DNA of 64,000 bases, taken from positions 296,001 to 360,000 of the forward strand of contig NZ_CP092282.1 of NCBI RefSeq assembly GCF_024972775.1. The letters run 5' to 3'. Below, in pieces: positions 44,397 to 53,433 of this stretch. The position numbers were made by a program, and so were the translations under genes. How positions within the stretch are numbered: position 1 is the stretch's first letter; each line of letters begins with the position of its first letter. The notes beneath the pieces are model-generated. The model made no database searches, was not told the DNA's origin, and saw only the letters and a program-made list of their open reading frames with translations. This stretch comes from Dehalobacter sp. DCM. GTDB taxonomy: Bacteria; Bacillota; Desulfitobacteriia; Desulfitobacteriales; Syntrophobotulaceae.

Positions 44397-45539
44397 ATGA
44401 TTTACTTGGATCACGCCGCAACTTCGTTTCATAAGCCCCCGGAGGTAGCTAAAGCTGTTTATCGGACTTTGCAGGGAATTGGCAATAGCGGACGCGGAGC
44501 ACATAGCGCTTCACTGGATGCCAGTCGTCTGGTCTATCATACGCGAGAGGCTATATCCGAATTATTTAATGTAGGAGACCCGTCGCGAGTGGTGTTCACT
44601 TGTAACGCTACTGAGAGTTTAAATATTGCAATCCAAGGCCTGCTTAAGGCTGGAGAACACTGCATCACGACAGCTATTGAGCATAATAGCGTGTTAAGAC
44701 CGCTTTATCTTATGGAGGAGCGCGGCGTTCATCTGACCGTTGTTCCTGCAGATGCAAAGGGATGTATTGGTGTATCTCAGATAGAAGCTGCAGTTCGAAC
44801 TGAAACTAAGGCAGTGGTTTTAACCCATGCTTCAAATGTAACAGGGAATGTTCTGGATATTGAAGCAGTTAGTACGATATGTAGTAAGCATAACCTTCTT
44901 TTTATAGTAGATGCTTCGCAAAGTGCGGGTATCATTCCTATCGACATGCAAAAGATTGGCATATCAGCACTTTGCTGTTCAGGGCACAAAAGCCTTCTTG
45001 GACCGCAGGGTACGGGCGTACTGTGCCTTGCCGATGGGGTTTTCCCTGCGGCGCTTAAGCTTGGCGGAACAGGAGTTGTTAGCTTTTCGCGCATCATGCC
45101 AAAGTTTCTGCCTGCAGCGCTTGAAGCAGGTACCTTAAATACGCATGGTTTGGCGGGACTCTTAGCAGCCTGCAACTACTTGAAAACATACGGACAGTTA
45201 AGGATCTTTAAGGAAGCTAGCGAACACGCCAAGCTGTTTGAGGAGGGTATCAAGAATATACCTGGAATCACTTTATATGGTGATTTTGAAGCTGCAGTCA
45301 GAACACCAGTGGTTGCACTTAACCTAAGAGATATTGATTCAGGGGAAATAACTGATGAGCTTTTTCTGCGTTTTGGTATCGCAACGAGGGCTGGCGCACA
45401 TTGTGCTCCAGAAGTTCACCGGACCTTTGGAACTGAGGAACAAGGCATGGTACGTTTTAGTTTTTCACATTTCAATACTAAAAATGAGGTAAAGGAAGCA
45501 ATAACTGCCTTAAAGATACTGGAAGAGGAAAGCCGATGA
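44397..45539 (+). CDS. cysteine desulfurase/selenocysteine lyase-like enzyme
   Basis: A 380-aa class V PLP aminotransferase: PLP Lys in CSGHKSLLGP (about residue 200) and the mobile-loop Cys in RAGAHCAPE (about residue 335). It could supply sulfur or selenium to YedF and SelD. Its stop overlaps the next start by 4 bases. It belongs to the selenium-associated group rather than the FeS-assembly NifS/IscS group, by context. Confidence 0.85.
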   Translation: MIYLDHAATSFHKPPEVAKAVYRTLQGIGNSGRGAHSASLDASRLVYHTREAISELFNVGDPSRVVFTCNATESLNIAIQGLLKAGEHCITTAIEHNSVLRPLYLMEERGVHLTVVPADAKGCIGVSQIEAAVRTETKAVVLTHASNVTGNVLDIEAVSTICSKHNLLFIVDASQSAGIIPIDMQKIGISALCCSGHKSLLGPQGTGVLCLADGVFPAALKLGGTGVVSFSRIMPKFLPAALEAGTLNTHGLAGLLAACNYLKTYGQLRIFKEASEHAKLFEEGIKNIPGITLYGDFEAAVRTPVVALNLRDIDSGEITDELFLRFGIATRAGAHCAPEVHRTFGTEEQGMVRFSFSHFNTKNEVKEAITALKILEEESR

Positions 45540-45772
45540 GACCAAAAGAACTCCAATGCGTTGTAACGTTTCAAACTACCACAGAAGCCATGGCTTTTGA
45601 GGAAGCTGCAAGAAAAGAAGGCTTGAAAGGCCGCATAATTCCATTGCCTAGAGATATTGCATCTGGATGTGGGCTTGTTTGGAGAGAAGATCCGCTTTGC
45701 AGAGTGGTGATAGAAAAGCTCCTTAAGGAACATCACCTCAGATATGATAGCATTTATGAATTAGTGATTTAA
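45536..45772 (+). CDS. DUF3343 putative Se/S carrier-like protein, 78 aa
   Basis: The protein matches the small DUF3343 family (VVTFQTTTEAMAFE and the CGLVW motif with Cys near residue 44). Members are encoded next to SelD and YedF and are proposed sulfur or selenium carriers. It overlaps the previous gene by 4 bases. The carrier role is a family hypothesis. Confidence 0.85.
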   Translation: MRPKELQCVVTFQTTTEAMAFEEAARKEGLKGRIIPLPRDIASGCGLVWREDPLCRVVIEKLLKEHHLRYDSIYELVI

Positions 45773-45875
45773 TAGATTTTTAAATGGAAAGCATAAATAT
45801 ACTGTCAAGAACATCAGCACCATGATGAATATGGATATTAAATGATAAGAGATATTTACAGATGGGCGGGGAATT

Positions 45876-46346
45876 ATGATTAACGTTAACATACCTGGGT
45901 ATGGTGAACTAGATATAAAGAATTTGGTGCTTGATTATAACGGAACCTTGGCAACAGGCGGACTGCTTATAGATGGTTTGAAGGAAATAATTGAGGAGTT
46001 AACCAAGAAAATCAAAGTGTATGTTATAACTGCCGATACGTTCGGAAGTGTTGAATCAGAATTAATTGATCTGCCGATTGAAATTATTAAGCTGAATAGC
46101 GATGATGAGAGAAGAGAAAAGCTTGATCTGATTCAAAGACTTGGGCCAAAAGAAACTGTATCGATTGGTAATGGGAACAATGATGAGTTTATGTTAAAAG
46201 AATCGATTATTGGAATCTGCGTAATGGGTTCTGAAGGTTGTTCGAAAAAAGCATTGGATAGCTCAGATTTGGTGATTAACAGTATCAAGAGTACGTTAGA
46301 ATTACTCAAATATACAAACCGACTGAAAGCGACTTTAAGATTTTGA
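45876..46346 (+). CDS. HAD-type soluble P-type ATPase-like hydrolase, 156 aa
   Basis: The motifs are LDYNGT (residues 18-23, catalytic Asp), ITAD (about residue 52) and GNGNND (about residues 98-103), as in COG4087 soluble P-type-ATPase-like HAD proteins. The substrate is unknown. It lies between the selenium cluster and the broken radical SAM gene. Start ATG 45876 has GGCGGGG upstream. Confidence 0.78.
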   Translation: MINVNIPGYGELDIKNLVLDYNGTLATGGLLIDGLKEIIEELTKKIKVYVITADTFGSVESELIDLPIEIIKLNSDDERREKLDLIQRLGPKETVSIGNGNNDEFMLKESIIGICVMGSEGCSKKALDSSDLVINSIKSTLELLKYTNRLKATLRF

Positions 46347-46350
46347 TTGT

Positions 46351-46406
46351 ATTGTTTTGGAGGATCTGATGATTCAGCCTGAAAAAATACTCCGTATGAC
46401 GGAGAG
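46351..46406 (+). repeat. 56-bp direct repeat, copy 2
   Basis: See copy 1 at 42636-42691 (51 of 56 identical). The copy carries GGAGG, the start ATG 46369 and the first codons of the radical SAM gene. Confidence 0.7.
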
Positions 46407-47134
46407 TTTATGTCCAGTTTGCTTAGATAAAATACTAAAATACCTGCTAAACACGTTCTGATTGATGGAGATGTTTATCTACAGAAAATGTGTGCCGAGC
46501 ATGGAAATTTTTCTACAATTATCTGGCGCGGTGACGGTGAACTGGATTATAGTGCCTGGGAAAAAGAAAAATTGCGGGCACATCCTCAGGTGTGTCTGAC
46601 TGAGGTAGAAAAAGACTGTCCTTATGACTGCGGCATATGCGCGGAACATAGACAACAAACCTGTTGTGTAGTGCTGGAAGTGACTGAACGCTGCAATTTG
46701 AACTGCAACTTTTGCTTTGCCAGCAGTGGAGGAGAGAAGAAAGATTCTTCTTTTGAACAGATCAGAGAATGGCTGGAGCATCTCGTAGAAGCTGGAAAAC
46801 CGTTTATCCATCTTTCCGGAGGAGAACCGACTGTGCGTAATGATTTACCGGAAATCATCAGCCTGGCAAATCAGATGGGTTTTCCTTATATCCAACTAAA
46901 TACCAACGGACTTCGTCTAAGTCTAGATCCGGAGTATGTTAGAAGGCTTAAGGAAGCCGGTTTATCTTCGGTCTTCATGCAGTTTGACGGTACGAGGGAC
47001 GAGATCTACCTACAACTCAAGGGTCGCAGTCTTTTAGCTGTAAAAGATAAGGCGATCCAAAATTGTAGTGACAATCATCTTGGAATTGTGCTTGTCCCAA
47101 CAATTGTTCCGGGGGTTAATGCAGTTAATATCTG
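46369..47134 (+). pseudogene. TrsS-like radical SAM protein, frameshifted and truncated
   Basis: The beginning (SLCPVC, about residues 13-18) and the later frame with a rSAM motif CNLNCNFC (about 46691-46714) belong to a radical SAM protein of the TrsS type. The first part runs from ATG 46369 but shifts frame at 46429-46444, where AAAATACT is followed by AAAATACC, an 8-base tandem repeat; with one copy the frames join. The 3' end is lost at about 47134, where flavodoxin-type sequence begins. The SAM 4Fe-4S Cys are present but the C-terminal domain is missing. Confidence 0.75.
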
Positions 47135-47341
47135 GTGCATGAAGAAACTGTGGATTATGAATTTGTTGAGGACAGTCAGACGGTCATTATCGGGACCCCG
47201 GCCTATGCAGCAGACTTAAGCTGGCAGTTGAAAAAGTGGTTCGATACGGATTGGAATTGCACGCTGGCAGGGAAACTCGGCGCAGCGTTTGCCACACAAA
47301 TACCTTCGGTTGTTAATAAGGCAGTCAGGCAGTGCCATTGA
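47135..47341 (+). pseudogene. flavodoxin fragment fused to the radical SAM remnant
   Basis: About 50 codons are clearly related to the middle of the flavodoxin at 58843-59337: VIIGTPAY, then W-Q-LKKWFDTDWNC, then AGKLGAAFAT. The start (GTG) has no good ribosome site and the end is a short unrelated tail (to 47341). The DNA of the two copies is also similar (47137-47294 against 58963-59116). It is a partial gene copy. Confidence 0.75.
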
Positions 47342-47359
47342 TAATTTCTCAAAATACTG

Positions 47360-47381
47360 TATAATCATAAAATAAAACTAT
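47360..47381 (+). promoter_or_regulatory. -10 and Met-box half site before lysR/metR
   Basis: TATAAT (47360-47365) and AAACTAT (47375-47381) lie just before the LysR gene. AAACTAT is half of the Met-box dyad seen upstream of metE. Confidence 0.4.
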
Positions 47382-47396
47382 GGGCTGGGTAAAATT

Positions 47397-48341
47397 ATGA
47401 CACTCCAACAACTTAAATATATCATAAAAATAGTTGAATGCGGTTCTATTACCGAAGCGGCAAGGCAGCTTTTTATAACACAACCAAGTCTTTCAACTGC
47501 TGTTAAAGAACTTGAAACCGAACTTGGAATAGAAATATTTTACCGCACGAATAAAGGAATATCCTTGTCTGTTGACGGTACGGAATTCCTCTCTTACGCA
47601 CGTCAAATTATAGAACAGACAGAGCTGATGGAGCAGCGCTATAGAGGGAAAAAACCGGCAAAGCAGCTTTGCTCAGTTTCTACCCAACATTACGCTTTTG
47701 CTGTCAATGCTTTTGTCGATTTGCTCTTGACCTTGGATGTCGATGAATATGAATTTACGCTTCGGGAAACAAGAACGTATGAGATCATTGAAGATGTTAA
47801 AAATTTGCGCAGTGAAATCGGAATTATTTATTTCAGTGATTTTAACGAAAAGGTTTTGTATAAGCTGCTGAAAGAAAACCACTTGGTGTTCAATCCTCTT
47901 TTTGAAGCTGATCCTCACGTTTTTATCAGTTCAAAGCATCCTCTTGCCAAGAACACGTCCGTTACGCTTGAAGACTTGGCGGATTACCCGGTTCTTGCCT
48001 TTGAACAAGGTGAGTATAATTCCTTTTATTTCTCGGAAGAAATTCTCAGCACAGTCCCCCGCAAGAAAACAATCCATGTCAGTGACCGCGCCACTCTATT
48101 CAACCTGTTGATCGGGTTAAACGGATATACGATTTGCACCGGTGTTTTAAGTACTGATTTAAATGGCGAAAACATAATTTCCGTACCGCTGATGACAGAC
48201 GAAAGAATTCGTGTCGGCTGGATTGCCAACGAAAAAGCTCGTCTCAGTTCAATCGCGCTTAATTATATCTCAAAACTGAAACGGTTGATTACCGAGTACG
48301 GATACACAGTTATCGAGAACAATGCCTCAGCTTTAAAGTAG
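47397..48341 (+). CDS. LysR family regulator, MetR/MtaR-like
   Basis: The 314-aa product has the LysR HTH (AARQLFITQPSLSTAVKEL, about residues 21-39) and an effector domain of the family. It sits next to metF and metE, converging on metF with a 15-base gap. The Met-box-like dyad upstream of metE supports control of methionine synthesis; the MtaR/MetR-type consensus is ATAG-TTT-N-AAA-CTAT. I infer the target from neighbours and the dyad. No effector is known from the sequence. Confidence 0.8.
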   Translation: MTLQQLKYIIKIVECGSITEAARQLFITQPSLSTAVKELETELGIEIFYRTNKGISLSVDGTEFLSYARQIIEQTELMEQRYRGKKPAKQLCSVSTQHYAFAVNAFVDLLLTLDVDEYEFTLRETRTYEIIEDVKNLRSEIGIIYFSDFNEKVLYKLLKENHLVFNPLFEADPHVFISSKHPLAKNTSVTLEDLADYPVLAFEQGEYNSFYFSEEILSTVPRKKTIHVSDRATLFNLLIGLNGYTICTGVLSTDLNGENIISVPLMTDERIRVGWIANEKARLSSIALNYISKLKRLITEYGYTVIENNASALK

Positions 48342-48356
48342 GAGGAGGCATTGCTA

Positions 48357-49214
48357 TCAGGCAACAAGCAAAGTATTTATTGCTTCATAGATTCGATGCG
48401 CAATATATGGATTATTCATTGTGTACAGGTGTATTCCATCTACCCCCTGAGCTATTAAATCGATTATTTGGTCGATGGCATAGGCAATACCTGCATCCCG
48501 AATTGCTTCCGGATTGTTTTCGTACCTGCCCATGACCGACAGGAATTTTTTCGGAAGGTTCACTCCGCAAAGGGTAACCATACGCTCAATCTGCTTCTTG
48601 TTCACAACAGGCATGATGCCTGCCTCAATCGGAACATTGATTCCCGCATTCACAGCCCGTTCCCGAAACGAATAGAAATATTGATTATCGAAAAACAACT
48701 GTGTAATCAGCTGGTCCGCTCCCGCATCCACCTTGGTTTTTAGATTGTAAATATCTTCAACCACACTTGCGCATTCTTTGTGTCCTTCCGGATAACAAGC
48801 TCCGATAATATGAAAGTCGCCGTTAGCTTTAATAAAAGAAACCAAATCGCTGGCATGCTGAAAATCGTTCTTTGTTGCAGAACTGGCATCGCCGCGAAGC
48901 GCAAGGATATTCTCTATACCCGCTTTTTTGCAATCATCCAATATTTTCAGAACATCTGTTTTGGAAAGGTTGATACATGGAAGATGGGCAACATTTTCAA
49001 TCCCATAGGTATTTTTTACAACCGAAGCGATTTCCAACGTTTCGGTATTGTTTTTGCCTCCACCCGCGCCGTAGGTCACACTGATAAAGTCGGGATTCAA
49101 TTCCTGCAGTTGGTCAACCGTATCGTAAATCGTGTTAACTGCGGAGGTAGGTTTGGGTGGAAATATCTCCAACGACAGTACCCTTTTCGTTTTAAATATT
49201 TCAGATATCTTCAT
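48357..49214 (-). CDS. metF: methylenetetrahydrofolate reductase
   Basis: MetF reduces methylene-THF to methyl-THF, the methyl donor of MetE. The 285-aa product has the family features: LEIFPPK (residues 15-21), SVTYGAGG (about 45-52), and QLFFDNQYF (about 165-173). FAD and NAD(P)H are the expected cofactors. It overlaps metE by 4 bases on the minus strand, and the two form one operon in the order metE-metF. Confidence 0.92.
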   Translation of the reverse strand: MKISEIFKTKRVLSLEIFPPKPTSAVNTIYDTVDQLQELNPDFISVTYGAGGGKNNTETLEIASVVKNTYGIENVAHLPCINLSKTDVLKILDDCKKAGIENILALRGDASSATKNDFQHASDLVSFIKANGDFHIIGACYPEGHKECASVVEDIYNLKTKVDAGADQLITQLFFDNQYFYSFRERAVNAGINVPIEAGIMPVVNKKQIERMVTLCGVNLPKKFLSVMGRYENNPEAIRDAGIAYAIDQIIDLIAQGVDGIHLYTMNNPYIAHRIYEAINTLLVA

Positions 49215-51487
49215 TCTTGCAGTTCCCTCCTAGCCTTAACTGCCGCGGCAACCATATTTTCAAGGCTCGGCAGGACCTCTGCATTGCCTCTCGTTTTCAG
49301 TCCGCAGTCAGGGTTGACCCAAAGCTTTTGTCTGGGTATTTTCTCAAGCATTTTGGAAACAGCTTCTTTCATTTCAGAAACGCTTGGAATTCTCGGAGAA
49401 TGGATATCATAAACACCCGGGCCGACTTCTGTTTTAAATTCGCATTCCCTTAATGCGTCGACAATCGTGAGATCGGAACGCGACGCTTCGAAGGTAATTA
49501 CATCCGCATCCATCGCCTCAATCTCCTTGATAATATCCGAGAACTCGCTGTAGCACATGTGGGTGTGGATTTGCGTTTCCGGTTTCACGGAGCTGTGGAC
49601 AAGCCGGAAAGCAGGAATTGCCCAGTCGAGATACTCACTGTGCCAATCGCTTTTTCTCAGCGGCAGTTTTTCTCGGAGAGCCGCTTCGTCAATTTGAATA
49701 ATTTTGATGCCGTTTGCTTCCAGGTCGAGCACTTCCTCCCTGATGGCAAGGGCAATCTGAAAAGCGCATTCCTTAAGCGAGATATCTTCACGGGGGAATG
49801 ACCAGTTCAAAATCGTTACCGGACCGGTCAGCATCCCTTTCATGTATTTCGATGTAAGGGACTGCGCATAGACAGCGTAATCTACCGACATAGGCCGGGC
49901 GCGGTATATGTCTCCCCATATAATAGGAGGTTTCACACACCTTGTACCGTAAGACTGCACCCACGCTTTTTCGGTAAATAAATATCCGTTAAGATTTTCA
50001 CCGAAATACTCGACCATATCGTTACGTTCAAATTCGCCGTGAACAAGCACATCAAGGCCTATTTTTTCCTGCAACGCAACACATTTCGCAATTTTTTCCT
50101 TATTGAACCTGGTGTACTGCTCCAATGATATTTTGCCTTTTTTATAATCAGAACGGTTTGCCTTGACCTCTTCCGTCTGGGGGAAAGAGCCGATTGTCGT
50201 TGTCGGAAGTAAAGGCAGCTGAAACTTTTCTTTTTGAATGGTTTCACGCTCTGCGAAGGCAGGATATCTGAGAAAATCATCCTGAGAAAGCGCCGCAACG
50301 GCAGCTTGCACAGCTGGCTTATTGCAGTTCCTGTTTTTATTTATAGTTTGGGCATTTTTCATAGATTCTGCGGTTTCAAACGGATTATTGTTTGATAATA
50401 TTTTCTTCAGCTCTGAAAGCTCACCGAGCTTTTCCTCGGCGAAGGCAAAATGTTTTTTGTGTTTTTCCGAAAGACCATCCTCATGCTTTAGGGTGTAGGG
50501 TACATGCAACAGAGAACAGGAAGTGTTTAAAACAACTTTTTTACAGCTTTGAGATATCTTCTCAATTAATCCGAGCGTCTTGGCATAATTGTTCCGCCAT
50601 ATATTCTTGCCGTTGACTACACCGGCAAAAAGCGTTTTGTCAGCAGGGAACCCCAAACTTTCAATAAGCTCTAGGGTCTTTTTTCCCTCAACAAAATCAA
50701 GACCTATTCCGTCAAAAGCCATTGCGGCAACCTCGCGATAACAATCCCGAATGTCGCCAAAATACGTTTGCAGGAGCACTTTGGCGTTCCCTTTATGCAA
50801 AAGGATTTCGCCGTACAATTGACCGAAAAGGTTTTTGTCTTTAGCCGTCAGGTCCATGACAAGAGCCGGTTCGTCGAACTGAATCCAAGTTGCGCCGAGG
50901 GTGTTAAATAAATCGAGAATATCCGAATACGCCTGAACGATATCCGCTATAAAATCCTCGGCTGTTTTTTCACCCGTAAATCTTGTCAGCTTTAAAAATG
51001 TATAAGCTCCGATCATAACCGGTTTTGTTTCTAATCCGAGATTTTTTGCTTCCAGATACTCATTGAAAGGTTTGGTTCCTACGAGATAAATATTCATGTC
51101 GTCTTCAATTTCCGGCACCATATAATGATAATTGGTGTTAAACCATTTTTTCATGGCAAGCGCCTTTACATCGCCTTTTTCGCCTTGATATCCTCTGGCC
51201 ATTGCAAAATATTCATCAATCGGCTCAAGTTGCAATTGCTTATATCGTTTCGGAACAGCGTTCAGCAAAACGGCGATATCCAGCAGATTATCGTAAAACG
51301 AAAAATCATTTGACGAAATGAAGTCAATGCCGTTTATACTTTGCGCTTCCCAGTGTGTTTTCCTGAGTTCAAAAGCAGCTGCTAGAAACTTATCTCTCGA
51401 TAATGCACCCTTAAAATACTTTTCCGTAGCAAATTTTAATTCCCTTAACGCACCCACTCTGGGATAGCCGATTACAGATGTTTGCAT
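49211..51487 (-). CDS. metE: cobalamin-independent methionine synthase
   Basis: MetE transfers a methyl group from methyl-THF(Glu)n to homocysteine. The 758-aa length is that of the full two-domain family. Zinc ligands are visible in IHTHMCYSEF and NPDCGLKTRG of the C-terminal domain. It is first in the metE-metF operon. A Met-box-like dyad (51574-51588) and a second dyad sit just upstream, and the likely MetR-like regulator is encoded at 47397. Confidence 0.93.
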   Translation of the reverse strand: MQTSVIGYPRVGALRELKFATEKYFKGALSRDKFLAAAFELRKTHWEAQSINGIDFISSNDFSFYDNLLDIAVLLNAVPKRYKQLQLEPIDEYFAMARGYQGEKGDVKALAMKKWFNTNYHYMVPEIEDDMNIYLVGTKPFNEYLEAKNLGLETKPVMIGAYTFLKLTRFTGEKTAEDFIADIVQAYSDILDLFNTLGATWIQFDEPALVMDLTAKDKNLFGQLYGEILLHKGNAKVLLQTYFGDIRDCYREVAAMAFDGIGLDFVEGKKTLELIESLGFPADKTLFAGVVNGKNIWRNNYAKTLGLIEKISQSCKKVVLNTSCSLLHVPYTLKHEDGLSEKHKKHFAFAEEKLGELSELKKILSNNNPFETAESMKNAQTINKNRNCNKPAVQAAVAALSQDDFLRYPAFAERETIQKEKFQLPLLPTTTIGSFPQTEEVKANRSDYKKGKISLEQYTRFNKEKIAKCVALQEKIGLDVLVHGEFERNDMVEYFGENLNGYLFTEKAWVQSYGTRCVKPPIIWGDIYRARPMSVDYAVYAQSLTSKYMKGMLTGPVTILNWSFPREDISLKECAFQIALAIREEVLDLEANGIKIIQIDEAALREKLPLRKSDWHSEYLDWAIPAFRLVHSSVKPETQIHTHMCYSEFSDIIKEIEAMDADVITFEASRSDLTIVDALRECEFKTEVGPGVYDIHSPRIPSVSEMKEAVSKMLEKIPRQKLWVNPDCGLKTRGNAEVLPSLENMVAAAVKARRELQE

Positions 51488-51526
51488 TATAATTCTCCCC
51501 CTCGGTGTTTCTGTAATGCCATTCTA

Positions 51527-51588
51527 CTATGGGAGCTTCGTCATAGAATAATGTCTATTTTTTATGCTTTTGCATAGGATCAAACTAT
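51527..51588 (-). promoter_or_regulatory. Met-box-like operators upstream of metE
   Basis: ATAGGAT (51574-51580), one base, AAACTAT (51582-51588) match the MtaR/MetR-type Met-box arrangement of 7+1+7 with three differences in the first half. A second dyad, CTATG (51527-51531) and CATAG (51542-51546), is closer to the start codon. Together they look like two operator sites of the metE promoter. Confidence 0.55.
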
Positions 51589-51721
51589 GGATTGGAAACT
51601 CCTCTATGGACACGGCAAAAATAATAGCATATAATTCAAGATATAATATTTGAGTCAAGAAGAAGACTGTGATTAACTTATTGCAGATTGATGGCGATAA
51701 AATGAACATTTAATGTAACGA

Positions 51722-51773
51722 ACCACGAAGGTTGCATAATCCGCAGGAGCGGGTACTGGCTTTTGTGGTTTTG
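51722..51773 (+). other. repeated hairpin element, copy A
   Basis: CCACGAA pairs with TTTGTGG (with G-T) around a loop containing CCGC-AGGA-GCGG, followed by a T-rich stretch. Copy B at 53434-53490 shares CCACGAAGG, ATCCGCAGGAGCGG and GTGGTTTT while the middle stem differs. It lies 59 bases before the SDR start. It may be an attenuator or riboregulator. Confidence 0.6.
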
Positions 51774-51831
51774 CTGTTCAAAAGCTGCACAAATTAATTT
51801 GCCTTATAATATAACTGATGGGAACGGAAAA

Positions 51832-52572
51832 ATGGAAAAAAGAAAAACGGTTATTATTACCGGAGCATCAAGGGGTATTGGCAGAGCAATGGCGGTATTG
51901 TTTGCGTCGGAAGGCTATCATGTGCTTTTTACCTATAACCGGTCGAGAACCGAAGCATATAAAACACATAATGACTTAAAGAAAAAGGGTCAGTCAGTGG
52001 CAGTTTGTAAAACGGATATTACCAAACGCAAGCAGACCGATTTAATGGTCGAACGTTGTATTAAGCTATTCGGCAGTGTGGATATTTTGATTAATAATGC
52101 CGGGATAGCCCAACAAAAGCTTTTTTCGGATATTGCTGAAAAAGAATGGGATATGATGATGAATATCAATCTCAAAGGCGTTTTTAACTGTACCCAGAGT
52201 GTTCTTAAACACATGCTCGTACAGAAGGAAGGTAAGATCATCAATGTTTCTTCAATCTGGGGAATGGTCGGAGCCTCCTGCGAGGTCCATTATTCCGCTG
52301 CCAAGGCAGGCGTGATCGGCATGACGAAAGCCTTGGCCAAGGAACTAGCGCCAGCGAATGTCCAAGTCAATTGCATTGCTCCGGGCATCGTTCAGACGGA
52401 TATGCTTGATTCATTTAGCGATGAAGAGTTAAATGCGTTAAAACAGCAAACTCCTTTAATGAAATTAGGCAGTCCAGAGGACATAGCTTCTTGCGCTTTA
52501 TATTTGGCATCTGAGGGAGCGGATTTTATTACGGGCCAGGTGATAAGTCCAAATGGCGGATTTGTAATTTAG
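51832..52572 (+). CDS. SDR family oxidoreductase, FabG-like
   Basis: A 246-aa short-chain dehydrogenase with NAD(P)-binding TGASRGIG (about residues 10-17), NNAG (about 88-91), catalytic Ser in NVSSIWG and Tyr-x3-Lys in HYSAAKAG. It is most like 3-oxoacyl-ACP reductase, but many SDRs look alike and the substrate is not fixed. ATG 51832 is preferred to the frame start at 51763. The hairpin element lies upstream and DUF3842 and CooT genes follow. Confidence 0.82.
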   Translation: MEKRKTVIITGASRGIGRAMAVLFASEGYHVLFTYNRSRTEAYKTHNDLKKKGQSVAVCKTDITKRKQTDLMVERCIKLFGSVDILINNAGIAQQKLFSDIAEKEWDMMMNINLKGVFNCTQSVLKHMLVQKEGKIINVSSIWGMVGASCEVHYSAAKAGVIGMTKALAKELAPANVQVNCIAPGIVQTDMLDSFSDEELNALKQQTPLMKLGSPEDIASCALYLASEGADFITGQVISPNGGFVI

Positions 52573-52690
52573 ATTGGTAATTAAAAGGTTATTATCTGGA
52601 CATGGAATGTTGAAAAGAGTATAATAACTTCAAAATTTTTAATACAAACAGTTTGAAGAAATTGCTTTCGTATTGTTTGAGGAGAATGGT

Positions 52691-53101
52691 ATGCGGATTG
52701 CTGTAATAGATGGTCAAGGCGGCGGCATCGGCAAAGCGATTGTCGAAAAGCTTCGGAGGGAACTGCCTGAAGATATGGAAATCATTGCTCTGGGCACAAA
52801 CGCACTGGCCACATCTTTTATGCTGAAGGCCGGTGCCAATGAGGGGGCTACAGGAGAAAACGCGATTGTGTTTAATGCAGGCAAAGTCGATATTATTATG
52901 GGAACGGTAGCAATTATTGCTGCAAATTCTATGCTTGGCGAGTTAACCCCCGTTATGGCCAAAGCGATTGCTGAAAGTCCAGCCAAAAAAGTTCTTCTGC
53001 CGCTAAACCGGTGCAATATTGACATAGTAGGAGCAGATAAAAGCCAGCCCCTGCCGCATTTGATAGATAGTGCCATCCAAAATATTAAAGCATTATTTTG
53101 A
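52691..53101 (+). CDS. DUF3842 family protein, 136 aa
   Basis: The N-terminus has a Rossmann-like loop, DGQGGGIGKAIV (about residues 7-18), and a VAIIAANSMLGE stretch, as in DUF3842 proteins. The function is unknown. ATG 52691 follows GAGGAG. It lies 11 bases before the CooT gene, a pairing that suggests a nickel- or CODH-related role. Confidence 0.75.
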   Translation: MRIAVIDGQGGGIGKAIVEKLRRELPEDMEIIALGTNALATSFMLKAGANEGATGENAIVFNAGKVDIIMGTVAIIAANSMLGELTPVMAKAIAESPAKKVLLPLNRCNIDIVGADKSQPLPHLIDSAIQNIKALF

Positions 53102-53111
53102 GGTGAGAAAA

Positions 53112-53300
53112 ATGTGTGAAGCAAATGTTTATCTAATTGATGAAAAAGGAGAAGAAAAACTGTTTCTCGAATCGGTAGACAAGATATTTCCAGAAGAAGA
53201 AAACCTTGTGCTGGAGAATATCTTTGGTGAAAGGAAAATTGTTAAGGCGAAAATCAAAGGAATGGAACTGGTGGATCATAGAATCGTGCTGCAAAAATAA
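53112..53300 (+). CDS. CooT family nickel-binding protein, 62 aa
   Basis: The short protein starts with Met-Cys-Glu-Ala-Asn-Val-Tyr, the N-terminal Cys motif of CooT, which binds nickel for CO dehydrogenase maturation. The small size and the beta-rich pattern fit. GAGGTG lies upstream. No CODH gene is seen in the window, so the partner enzyme must be elsewhere. Confidence 0.8.
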   Translation: MCEANVYLIDEKGEEKLFLESVDKIFPEEENLVLENIFGERKIVKAKIKGMELVDHRIVLQK

Positions 53301-53433
53301 GTTATTTGATAAATATTTTTTTGATATAGACATGTAATTTAATATGTCTTATAATTTGACTATCAAAACTGAGTCATGAAGACTCATAGGTATTTAGATC
53401 CAAAAAACCAAACGAAAGATATGGATTAGAGCA

